From positions 947,501 through 1,011,500 of the forward strand of contig NC_089981.1 of assembly GCF_036417845.1 (NCBI RefSeq): 64,000 nt of DNA, in the 5' to 3' direction. This stretch comes from Apteryx mantelli (lineage: Eukaryota > Chordata > Aves > Apterygiformes > Apterygidae). Each line of letters begins with the position of its first letter. The first letter of the stretch is position 1. The position numbers were made by a program, and so were the translations under genes. This document shows, piece after piece, positions 1 through 22,762 of the stretch. Under the pieces are notes generated by a model. That model did no database searches, was not told the origin of the DNA, and saw only the letters and a list, made by a program, of their open reading frames with translations.

Positions 1-5566
<5,566 letters not shown>

Positions 5567-8500
5567 TGGCCCAGCAGGATTGGCATGGTGTGCCATCCCT
5601 GCTTCTCTGGAGCCCCTGTTACACTTCAATCTGATATAGTCACCCCATGGGGACTCGGGCTCATTCCTGACCGTGTTCACACAATCTCAGACTTGGAACA
5701 AAGGTTCCTTTATTATTTCCAAAACTAACAGTACAACCAGACCCTCTCTTCTTCCCCTGAGTGACTGCCACACAAGCTGTTCTTACTGCAGCTCCTCGAC
5801 TGGAAGCCACACTTCTTACTAAACCTGTCCCTGCTGTCTGGCACCCTTGTGCTAGGGAAGGTTGCTCCCATAGCAAATCCCAGCTTGCTTGGATATTTCT
5901 TGCCGGGCCATGTTGCTTCTCCTCTGTATGCATCAAAGAAAGAACTAGCGAGTTATTCTGTAGGTTTCATCTGGGAGAAAGCATCTTCATACTGCTATTT
6001 GACAGTCATTTTGCACCCTGAAGGTGATTCTTTTTAGTCTTCTCACATTTCTCCTGTTCTTAGCTTTCTTAATGCTGCTTGACACTTGTTCTGAGATTTT
6101 TCTCACATTGAATTTGACAGCTCCTTCATTCTTTGTGCAATGATATGTCAAAAATCAATGACTTTCTGCACACAGGAATTCTTTCATTGGCTCGTGGTGC
6201 TGGTATCTATTGATAAAGAATGAGCTCATTCCAAAACTTCCCTTATTTTGACAAGTGATTTCTTCCTGTAAAAAAAGGCACATTCTGATTCTCAGTGATT
6301 ATGACTTTGCGTGTGTAACTGTTTCAGCAACAATTTTATGCAGTATGAATAAAAGAAAGCTTTCAAAATTTCTTCAAGTCTTTATTTCACGCTACAGTAA
6401 AGGGCAAGGCTGAATTTGGGATAAAATTTGAGTGTTCAGAAGAGGTTATTTCATCTAGAGGCCCATACATCAGCTTATAAACACAGGACATAACTTTATG
6501 GTACAGCAAAAAAAAAACTGCAAAGGGAATAGGCTTTCAGCTGTTGTTACAACAGACTTTTAGTGACCAGCACCTGTGCAATGCAGAGCTCTCAGCCTGT
6601 GAAAAGTTGTTTAGGGAAGAGGCTCTGACACCTGCAATAAGGAAAGTTCTCTGACACCCAGCAAACATTGCTACTTACAGGCCAGGAAAAAACATGTGTG
6701 CAATCCAAAACGTTAAGTTTATTTGTTGCTGTATACCCTGTGGAGCTTTAGTTGTCAGAAACAATTCTGGTCACTGTGAAGGGGGCTGAATTACCGAATG
6801 TATTCATTTCACTAAAACACAAATCTAGAACTTGAGGCTTTCTCAGTTTGTTGAAAGTGATCACCCAACACTTACTGTTTGCCCAGAAACAAGGCTGTCA
6901 TATAAGAAAGTACTGGTTTAGTCTCCTGAATTCTATTCTCAGGTGAATGCTTTCCTGAGCAATTTTATTTCTGAATGTGCTGATTGTTTTTCCAAAAAAA
7001 AAAAACAAACCCAAAACCCCCAAAACTTTGAAGAGCTATTTACTTAAAGTAACTTAAAACTGAATTCCAGTTTGCAGGAACTGAAAAAGGTAACTTTTAA
7101 TGTCCATGAGAAAACAAGGGCAGTGAAAAAATAAATTTTGTATCCCTTCATGCAAAATGCAGAATGCAAAGATTGCAAAAAGCAGAGGACAGAAATGCAA
7201 ATCACTCCTTAGTCTTGAAATTTATCTTTATAGAAAATTAATCTAAAAATCTTTCCATTCTCTGGTGACACACATGAATATTGCTTGAACACCATGTTTA
7301 ATGACTGTTTTCCAATAGTGGCCCATTTTCAGGAGAAGACACACTGCAAGATTGGCTTCCCACCAAAAGCAGAGGAGACCAGATGAAACTGTCATGTGAC
7401 AGTGAGTTCAAGCTTTAATCAGTGAAGCACAATTCATTAACTTTTGGCTGAGAAAGAGGAATTTAGCACTTGAAATACAAGACGAACTTCAGTGCAGAAA
7501 GAAACATTTGGGGGTAGCTCACCAAAACATCATATGACCCAGAGCAGTTATGTTCTGCAAAACAAACATCTGGGCAAATATCTCTCCCACAAATAGACAA
7601 AATTCCTTTTCTCAGTAGCAGTGTTTGAGTTAATGTAATATTGAGTCCCATCCTGAGAGAGATATGGAGACACTGTCTGAAGTATCTTACAGAAATGCGG
7701 TGGAGCAGCAAGCAGAACTTCCAGGAGTCTGTGTCATAAGAATAAAGCATGAACTAGAACAGACTGCAGAGCTGACTGTGTACGTATCACTAGTTCCTAG
7801 TAGCTGGTAATGTTTACTGTAATTTCAGTAGCCATCAAGAGCAAGGAGCAGCTGCAAACTGCTTTAAGTAGCAGAGGCAGGAGAGATTTGCACAAATATG
7901 ACAGGAATCTATGTTCAACTTAAAAACATTATCTGATATTTAAAGGATTACTACCTTTCCAAGAACATGCCACTTGGTACACCCAGAGCAATGATGCTTG
8001 TCTGGTTATCACAGTCTTGCAGGGCCATTGCCTCAGCTGACAGAATACAGATCATGAAGTGACATGTTTACTGATGTGCAGAAAGCTGAGGAAAAAAACA
8101 ACCTATTTATCTGAGAAAGGTTTCAGTGAAGTAACAAGTAAAGAAGCTTGAAACAAACTCGGAGGTAACCCTGTTAACTTCCCAGCACTAACACTGACAG
8201 TAGTCATATTTTAAACTAAGTCAACAGTGTATGGTATTTTACAGATCAGCTTGCACACTTAATTTACTGAAGACCTGCAGCCTCGATAGACAGGGCAGTG
8301 AGATGGGGGAAACTGAAAAAAGGAGAAAAGACTACTGCTTTCATGAATTCAGTGCTGCTGGGAGATATCTAAGAAGTCCTCCTTTCCCCTCTGCTTAGCC
8401 TGCTAGATATCTCTAACCCAAAAGGGCCAGCCCTAACCAGGAAAGGATGCTGAAGTCAGTCTCTCAACCGATTTGATTTTTGATCTTTTTGCTCAGATAG

Positions 8501-11500
8501 AGGCACTATTTGTGCCTGTTCTCATTAATTTGGAATATGAAGCCCCGCTCTAGGAGGATCTGGAATTGAAGCCTATGCAGTAGCTATTTACTTCATATGG
8601 AGCCAAAGTGCCCCCACTGGGTCTGAGAACTGGAAGGTTTTGCATATTAGTCCCAGTGTTCCCAAGCCAGATACTGGCTAAGTGAAAAAGGGATGAAAAT
8701 AGATGCAAACATCAGCATTTCTCTCCCTGAACCTGCCGAAGCACAGGTCCCTTGTTCAACCTTTGTTGCAAGTCAGTAGCTGTGCACTGCAGGATCCCTG
8801 GATGTTTGATATTCCTCAAACTCAGCTCAGCAGGTGAAGAATTCAAAGCACAGATCACAGTATGAGACTAAAGGCGGGACTGTGCCCTCCTCTTACTTAA
8901 GGGCCACATGTCAAATCGCAGGACACATGTGCCTCTGAACTAGACACCAGGACAAAGAAGCTGTGGCTGAAGACTGAGGGTGCTGCCGGTACCAAGTTAT
9001 TTAAATCTCCCTCCTTAAATCTGATCTGCTTTGCTACTCCCCCACCACTTCTTGAAAGGCCTGGAACAGGAAATGGAAAATAAACTCTTCCAAAAGGCGT
9101 ATTTCACCACAAACACCTGGCGGTTATCAGGACATCTAACTTTTCTCCAGACCAACTCCAAAGCTCCATACAGGAGCTGTGAGATAAACTGCCAGTAATG
9201 GAAACATTTTCATACGCAGTGCAGCAAGGACAAGCCTACCCGCTTCTGGACCCCTTTGTTGGTCTGTTCCTTACCTTAGATGACATTGTTCCCCGCTTCA
9301 TAAGGAAGACCTTTGTGTCCTTCACCTCGTGGCTGCGTATCCCCAGCAAGCCTGGAGTACACAAGAACAAGGCTGACTGACTGTTACGCAATCTTATGGC
9401 TTCTCCTGTTATTCCAGATGCAGGGGCTGCTCCTGGGGCAACTCTCTGGATTTACTTGTTCTCAGGTAACGGTGAGCCTTCAGCAAGGAAATGATGATGG
9501 ACAGGCCAGGACCCTGCATCAACAGCTCCCCAAGCATCCAGGCTGTGGGAATGTGAATTTGACTGCAGGGCCCATTCAGGAAGGCAAAGAAAATCTCCTT
9601 CCCTTTCTACCCCCAGAAATTACAGTGGCCATATACTGCCTTGCTCCCCCTGTCACTGCCACACAGCACACCACCTCCTCAGCCACGTCACTTCTAGTCC
9701 ACATTCACCATTTACCTTCTGTTCTCTGCTGCATGGCTGCATTACATGTGTTTTCCAACTCGCAGAAGGTTTCAGGTCCATCTTCCAGGGCCAGCAGGAT
9801 CTTCTTCCCCAATGCAGTCTTAAACTCTTTGAAGCAGGAACACTGCCTAACACTTGCCCATGGTTACAGGTACCACAGAACTACAGCTACCACCACCAGC
9901 ACTAAGAGCAGACAAACTGCATCCCACTCCAGTTTCTTTGGACCTCCTACAGTGTTATCTACAACAGCAAGAAATACTCGTTTGCCAAGCCTAATAGGCA
10001 GCAGCTTCTGAATTGCCTCCCTGGTGGAGTATCTGGGTCTCAGTCCTTGGAGAACAGAAGGGTGGAAAAAGTCTGAACTTTGACAGTTATCCAAATCTTA
10101 CCCTGATGGAGCTCAGTGGAAAGCTTATATGCCTTGTCAGTGCTGCTTTGGAAAGGCAGTGCTCTGCAGCAACACAAGGAGCAGCGCACAGACACTGCTC
10201 TGCACAGGGTATAGCCCTTTCCTTCCACCAGCGGTTAGATGTGAGAAGGCTTTGTGAAGGACCTCATACATCCCTCCTGGTGCGTCCCTCAACACAAGGC
10301 AATCAAACAAGAGCTGGGAAAACAGATGAATCAGGGCTGTGAATCTCCCCTATATACAAACAGGATTTGCAACACCTGTTTCTAGTGTTTGCAGGACACT
10401 GGGCAAATCACTGCTTGGTTCTGCCCCAGCTGTCACTGTGGAGCAGAAAGAGTAATAAAACCTTCTTTGCCTGTCTTGACCATTGCAGTGGAAGAGGCTT
10501 TGCACAGCAGAAGCAGTCTCTTCTTCTGTGTGTGGACAACATCCAGCATGTTGGGGAAAAGAAATTTAATTCCTCCCAGACAAATCTAATGCCCCCCCCG
10601 AGAAACGTCAGGGCTGCTGGCTAAGGTGATTTACCAGCCCAGCTGCATGTCTACCTAGTCTCTGATCTGATAAACTTCTATGAATAAATGTTTTAATGTA
10701 GCAAGGACATGTTTGCTCCAAACCAGATCCTTTGTTAGGGCTGTTCCTTATCATAGCTAATATTCATCAAGATGTGTTGCCTTACTTACACAGGGCCAGG
10801 AGTGTAATAGAACTAAATGAAAAATAAATGTTGTTGTCTAATCTGAGATTTTCTCTGTAATTTATGGCTACACGTAGGACACAGGCACGTGGCTTGGCTG
10901 CACAAGGCCACTGAGGAACATGACACCAGGGCTCCATACTGGGTTTTGAGGCTGTAACTTGTTGCCAGGTCCAAACTGTCACTTTCTATTTTGGGGGCCA
11001 GCCAAGATCATCTCCTTTCCAGACCCTCTGAACCCAAAATTGAAGGCATTGTAACTTCCACTTTTGCTCAGGGAAAATGAGGGTTTCTTTTCCCTTTTAC
11101 CCCATAGCATCACCTGTCAGAGCCTACCAGGTTCTTACCCACTTCATTCGTCCCAGTGCAATTTATCATTTAACTTCAATTCTCATTATTCAGAGCTGGA
11201 TTGAAACTGGTACTTGAGGGAAGAGAGCCAGCTCCAGTCCGTATATTAACCATAATCCCTGTTCATGGACAGACAGCAACCTGGCAGAGTTGTGGTCACA
11301 GAGGATGTCTAGGTAAGGCACTTTAACCTCCCCATTCAGCATCCAGTCTGCTAATAGGGAATAGGGTTAGAAACCCTGGGGAGTATGTGTCCTGGAACAT
11401 GTTTGTTTTAAGGTAAAATAAAAGAAACTGGTATCTGTAATAGATAAAACAGCGGAGGAAATAGCTGTGTTTGCCCATTGAATATTGGTGCAAAATTAAG

Positions 11501-12729
11501 AAAATATGATTCACTGTTGCTGTGAAGCCCATGTTATTGGAGTTATGTGGTCAATCCTTGTGTGAACCCCTGGGTTTATCACAGGGTTATGACCACCAAC
11601 AGCTCAGATGCATGCCAAAGCTTGGTTCAGTCACCCATGCGTGGGTGTCCCATGGCAGCCCAGGGTACCCACCATCACGGCATGAACGTGCGCATGGACA
11701 GCATCTCTCAAAGGACTGCAGCTCACAAAAGCAGCCTGGGTTTCTCCTAAAAGAACAGGTCATTAATGCCATCATGTTGCTGGCAGCTGAAGTCTCACTC
11801 CAAAAGGCTGGGCTTAGGCAGAGCAGAGCTGATATCCTGCCAAGGAGACAGCAGCCAAGGAGCAGGAATGATGCCTAATGCTGGATTTGGTCCTGCAGCA
11901 TTCGCTGTGAACTCCACTTGCCAAGAAAAACACCCATCACTGAGATCCTGACAGTCAGGATCCCGCTGTAGAGGAGTCCGTTTTACTAATGCACGAGTCA
12001 GGAACCCAGGCTTGCTTTCGTTTCAGCATGATGATATAGAGAGTCTTTGCCCAAAAGGTCTTCCCATATGGAGAGTAGAGGATCTAGGGAAGGTCCCAGC
12101 TCTTCCCTTGAATTCTGTAGGTAAAGCATGTGCTGGCTTTGTGAATGGGGGTGATTCACAGAGAGTAGCTACGTATGCAGAGAGACCAGAAAGCCAGCTT
12201 GCAGGGCCTGAAAACCAAGACTTTCATAATACCAAGGCAATATAAAAGAAGGAGCATCTCTTAGACAGAAGAGGAGAGGGGAAAGATAAACACTACTAAC
12301 CCGGGAATATCCTTTAACCAAAGATGAATGCAAAAATGTGTCCTGGCCTCACTGATGAGATGCAAACGGGTTTAAACTCAGTCACTGAGCACAGCTAATA
12401 CTCTTCTAGATATCTAAAAAAGGAGACTTCAGCCTGGGGCCTGTTTTCTCTAAAATAACAGCTCACCAAAGGGGCTGGAGATGCCTGAGAGAGACTGAAA
12501 TGCAAAACCTGTCAGCAACTTTTGAGAGAGAAAGTGCGAGTACTTAGCCTGGCACCAGAGAGACCTTGACATGCTGATAATCATCGGCCTCCTGTATCTT
12601 TGCAACAGTATTTTCTTCTTGTAGGTGCCATTAATTACTGTTTGAATAACTCCAGACTGGAAATCTTGGGGTGAGTTTGCTTTTCTTATCAGGGATACTG
12701 GCCAAACAAGAGTGGCTTGGTGCGCTGCG
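5567..12729. other. Intergenic stretch between pepsinogen loci
   Basis: About 7 kb of AT-richer DNA holds no gene I can name. An AATAAA at 6348-6353 could be an old poly(A) signal of the upstream pseudogene, but it lies about 780 bases after the stop, far more than the roughly 20 bases seen in the intact copy. A minus-strand frame at 9864-10094 ends in a strongly hydrophobic segment; see findings. A TATAAAAG string at 12241-12248 has no exon behind it. No tandem array or known transposon could be recognised by eye. Confidence 0.4.
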
Positions 12730-12738
12730 TATATAAGG
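12730..12738 (+). promoter_or_regulatory. TATA box of pepsinogen pseudogene 2
   Basis: The string TATATAAGG lies 81 bases before the ATG of the pseudogene signal-peptide exon at 12811. The intact pepsinogen gene has the same string, TATATAAGG, upstream of its first exon. The promoter core of this dead copy is therefore still preserved, which fits recent inactivation. Confidence 0.7.
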
Positions 12739-12810
12739 AGTGGGATATGGGCATTGCTCCGTATTTGGCACCTCTCTCCTTGCACTGGCAATTGAGCGTA
12801 AGGAGACATG

Positions 12811-15903
<3,093 letters not shown>

Positions 15904-16871
15904 GCGGTGTAAAAGCACCAGCGTGCCGTGTGTCCCTGTGAGGGGCTGGCTCAGCCTGTGCCGACGCTGACGCTGCCAACGTATCCGTGGGCTGACCCTA
16001 ACGTAGGGCCACAGAGCTGTCGTGCGGGGGGTGCAGCCCACAGTGTGCCACGCATGACTGTCTCAGTGGGGAAAACACCAGTTGCGTTACCCCAGCTGAA
16101 CGGCAGGCCCGTGGCCTTGGTCAAAGGGGGGGAGGACGAAGGGTTGAGGCTGCCCTTGGACACGGCAGGTTGCGTGGGCAGCACGTGGAGCCTGGGGGCT
16201 CACGGCAAGCAGAGATGGTAGCGCTGCAGGTGATGCAGCAAGGTGCAGGTGAGCTGGGGAGCGGAAACTGTCAGAGCCAAAACAAGGGGCAGCAAATCCT
16301 AGCCCCTGGGCTTCACCTCCCCAAGCTGCTCTGCAGGCTGGCTCCGGCGAGTGCCAGCACGGTCCCCGTGGGCCACGTCCCCTCAATGTGACAGGCAGGA
16401 AGCAAATAAAACAAACAAGCATTCGCAAGAAATCACAAGAGCTCAGATACCACCTACAGGCCTTGCTCTGCCTGGCGGTGGCCATCCAAACACGATGCAG
16501 CTAGGACCTGATAACATCACATCCCCCCTGGCACAGACAGGCAGGGCCAGGCACCACCAGCAGGTGCCTTGTCCCATCCCACCCTTGATGCCAGCAGGTG
16601 TGTTGATGCACCGTGGCAGTCCGGCATCGGGGCAGCCCCCAGCCCTGTGCCCTTCAGCCATCCCAAGTGTGGTGCCCAAAATGCCAGCAGAGGAAAGAGC
16701 AGAGAGCTAATGGCTTCTCTGCAACAGATCCTGCTGCAGGACCTCGGTTGCAGTGAGTCAGTCCCCAGGGTTATCCCAACAGTGCGGGCAGGGCAAAGGG
16801 AGGTTTCCTAGCCCTGGTGCCCTGCCACCAGCTGCAGACTGTAGTAGGGAGAGCATGTTTGCCTTCCCCAG
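15904..16871. other. Spacer between pepsinogen loci
   Basis: GC-rich non-coding DNA. No pepsinogen exons 1-5 belonging to the remnant that starts at 16872 could be recognised, and no other gene is seen. Confidence 0.5.
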
Positions 16872-17321
16872 CAATGAGACCAGGAGCTTCGTGCTGTTCG
16901 GGGACATCGACACGGACTCTTTCTCTGGGAGCCTCCACTCGATTCCCCCTCTCGCAGGAGAGCTCCTGGCAGATCCCCGTACAAAGGTGTTGCTCCCTCC
17001 CTGTGGTAGCTGGGAAATGCCGAGATGCCCATGAGAGCCAGAGGTGTGCAGGGAGCCCTGTGAGGCCACCAATGCCATCTGCTGCCCCTGAGCCCCTGCC
17101 CCACGCGTGCTCCCCGCGGTCCCCGGGGAGCCATGGCACCGCAGGCTGCCTGCCCAGGAGTGGCTTCAGCATCCAGGGCACCTGCGCCCTCGGCTTTGTG
17201 GGCATCGACTTCCCCTTCTGCAGCTGGTGAGCTCTGGCTCCTGAGGGATGTCTTCCTGCGCTGGTACTGCAGCATCTTCAACAGGGCCAACAACGTGGTG
17301 GGGCTGGTAGCCACAGGCTAG
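16872..17321 (+). pseudogene. Pepsinogen remnant 3 (exon 6 and exon 9 only)
   Basis: Two pieces of a third decayed copy lie close together. At 16872-16985 there is an exon 6 equivalent (NETRSFVLFGDIDTDSFSG and on to SSWQIPVQ). It is preceded by a good AG acceptor, but one extra C in the run around 16946-16950 shifts the frame. From about 17160 to 17321 there is an exon 9 equivalent containing [19 protein letters not shown] and VVGLVATG plus stop. Exons 1-5, 7 and 8 are absent, so both catalytic aspartates are missing. The short distance between the two pieces (normally over 600 bases) shows that internal sequence was deleted. It sits 1.7 kb upstream of the only intact copy. Confidence 0.78.
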
Positions 17322-18978
17322 GACACGCATCCACGTGGAGCATCTCGCTTCCTGGTGCACACCAGAGCTGCGGGGTGGGGGGGACATCACCACACTCATC
17401 CTGCCAGCAGCGGGAGGGGATAAAGGCACGCAAGAATAGCGCTGTGAGCTGTTTCCGCCCCTGGGACAAGGAGCACGACCATCCTGACACGCAGCCCCGC
17501 AGCCCCCAAGCTGTGCGATGTCTCTGCAGCATGCGTGCCGGTCGCGTACAGCACCGCGTCCCCTGCTCGGCATGCCACGAGGCATCCTGGGCGGGGGGGG
17601 GGGGTGGAGGAGGAGAAGAGGGGATGCTCGGTAATCTTTCCCAGATGCCCTCCAGGCCGCCAGCGGCACCGCGCTGCTTGGCGGGACGGTGCTGCACCCA
17701 GGGCCGGGCAGAGCTGGGGTCCCAAATCAGCCCTCGCAGGCTCCTGCTGCAAGGGCCAGATACGGCCCAGGTCACAGCACGGGACCGCGCTAACGGCCCG
17801 CTGTCCCCAGCCCCAATCCGGTGGCGCAGTGCCCGGCACGCCAGCCAGCCGGACCCGCTTGCCCATAGACGGCAGCATCCGTCTCCCCTCTTGCCAAGCC
17901 ATTCCCGAGGGGTGCAGAAACCATCACCACGGGGCTGGGGCTTGGGGGGGGAGCAGGTAAGGGGGGCAAGGATGGCTCTCCTGCTCCCAGGGGACCGTTC
18001 CGGCACGGTGGCAGCAGGGCCGGGAGCTGCCGGCTCCCTGGTGAGAACGAGGGTCGCCAGGCCAAGAGCTGCCGGCTCCGGGGACTTTGCTAGGGACGGG
18101 ATGATGCCCGAGGCGGCTCCCCGGAGCTGTGGCCCCCGGCCGGGTTGCTGCTGCCGCGTGGGGGCAGGCGCCAGGACACGGCGCCCTTCAGCCGGCGCTG
18201 GGGGTTGCTCCGAGACGCGCAGCGGTTTGCCCTGGGGAAGGTTTTGCGCCCACCCCGCGTGCTCAGCCCGTGCAATAGGGGCCTCTCCGTTTGGGCGGTC
18301 GCTGCCCTCGGCCAGCGGCACTCCTGGCCGCTCACCGCTCGCTTATCGGGCCCGACTGATAGAGCCCCGTGCAAAGCAAACGCCGCCACCGAGCTGATAG
18401 GGCCCACGCAGCGCCGTGTTTGTTCCTGGCACACAAGCCCGCGACTCACAAAGTTCACCACCCGCCGCCACGGGCAAGGGTCCCTTCCGGGACCGCACAG
18501 CGTGCCAGGTCTGACGCCAGCTCCGACCCCGCAGCCAGCACGGGCCGCTGAGCCTTCAGCCCTGCGCCGGCTGCTGGGTGCTCTCACGGCAGCCCGTCAC
18601 CAGCCTCTTGCCGCTTCATCCCAAAGCCAGCCCTGGGCCCCCCCTAAGACATAGGAGCCCACCAGCACGTTGCACCTGGGGACCTCTCCTGCAGCCCGGC
18701 GCCCCGAGCCCCTTCACCCACCCCACGGGGAGACCGGCTCCATCCCCGCAGCTCGGGTGGGAGCACCCACATGGTGCCTCCGGCCGAGGGAACCCCGGCC
18801 CCGCATGCCCACCCAGCCCCTGCACCTCCCGTGCAGCTGTGCAAACAGCCCCGGCGCTTGTGACAACCGCAGGCTGGGGCCCCCGGCTGCCCGGGGTAGA
18901 GCCGGGGTGCTTGGGCGGCCCTTATCGTGGCGGTCGGCACTCCTTTTCCGGGCTCTCAGGACACCTTGGCACGGCCCC
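17322..18978. other. Upstream region of the intact pepsinogen gene
   Basis: No exon is seen in these 1.65 kb of GC-rich DNA. Long open frames here on both strands are GC-driven and lack family features. GATA-type motifs (TTATC at 18343-18347 and 18922-18926; TGATAG at 18357-18362 and 18395-18400) and an HNF4-type CAAAGTTCA at 18449-18457 make it a candidate stomach-specific control region. Confidence 0.5.
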
Positions 18979-18987
18979 TATATAAGG
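18979..18987 (+). promoter_or_regulatory. TATA box of intact pepsinogen gene
   Basis: The string TATATAAGG is placed so that transcription should start near 19009. The first in-frame ATG at 19018 would then lie only about ten bases from the cap, which favours the second ATG at 19039 as the real start. The same nine bases occur upstream of pseudogene 2. Confidence 0.8.
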
Positions 18988-19038
18988 GCTGGTGCTGCTG
19001 CCGTGCTCCATCCCCGCATGCTGGCGCGAGGCTTCGCC

Positions 19039-22143
<3,105 letters not shown>

Positions 22144-22163
22144 GCCTGCCGCCGCCGCCGCGC

Positions 22164-22169
22164 AATAAA
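22164..22169 (+). terminator. Poly(A) signal of intact pepsinogen gene
   Basis: AATAAA lies 21 bases after the TGA stop. It is 92 bases from the oppositely oriented poly(A) signal of VWCE, so the two genes end tail to tail with almost no spacer. Confidence 0.9.
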
Positions 22170-22261
22170 GGCGCTGCCGACCCCGGTCCTCCCGCCGGCC
22201 TCGCTGGGGCCGTTGAGCGCAGGCAGGAAGAGGGGACGCAGGGCATAAATACCGGGGCGAC

Positions 22262-22267
22262 TTTATT
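22262..22267 (-). terminator. VWCE: Poly(A) signal of VWCE
   Basis: TTTATT on the plus strand is AATAAA on the minus strand, about 500 bases after the VWCE stop at 22763. The intervening 3' UTR includes a GAG-rich stretch (plus-strand CCT repeats near 22710-22730). Confidence 0.75.
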
Positions 22268-22762
22268 GATGCCGCACGGGGAGCCCGGGCCCAGGCCCAC
22301 GTCTCGGCCGTCAGGAGGAGGAAGGCCAGCCTGCCCCCTTTGCCCACGACGGGGGCAAGGGCAGCCACTGAGGACCTGGGGGATGACGGTGCCGGTCTGG
22401 TGGCACGGGGCACCCAGCTCGGCATCGCCCCCATCTCCTCCCCTCCACCTCCCGCACCAGCCCAGCCAGGGGGGAGCGTTCAGGCCCCGTCCCGCCCCAC
22501 GGCCACCCGCACGTCAGCACAGCGCGAGGAGCTGGGGGGGGACCGCGGCTCCCAAAGTCCCCAGGGTCCGCGCACCCTCCGCCCCAGCGAGAGGGGCAAC
22601 GGCCATGGCGTTGGAGCGGGGAGCAAGGACCCTCACCCTCCCTGTGCGCCAAGTGGGGACACCCACCCACCCGCCCGCCCCACGGGGGCCTGTCCTGCAG
22701 GCCTCTTCCTCCTCCTCCTCCTCCTCCTCACGCTGCACCAGGCACGTGCAGCACCCGGCGCG

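Noticed and set aside
9313-10011. Plus-strand open frame of 232 codons in the pepsinogen intergenic region
   Set aside because: No signal peptide, domain or homologue is recognised and composition is ordinary; probably chance.
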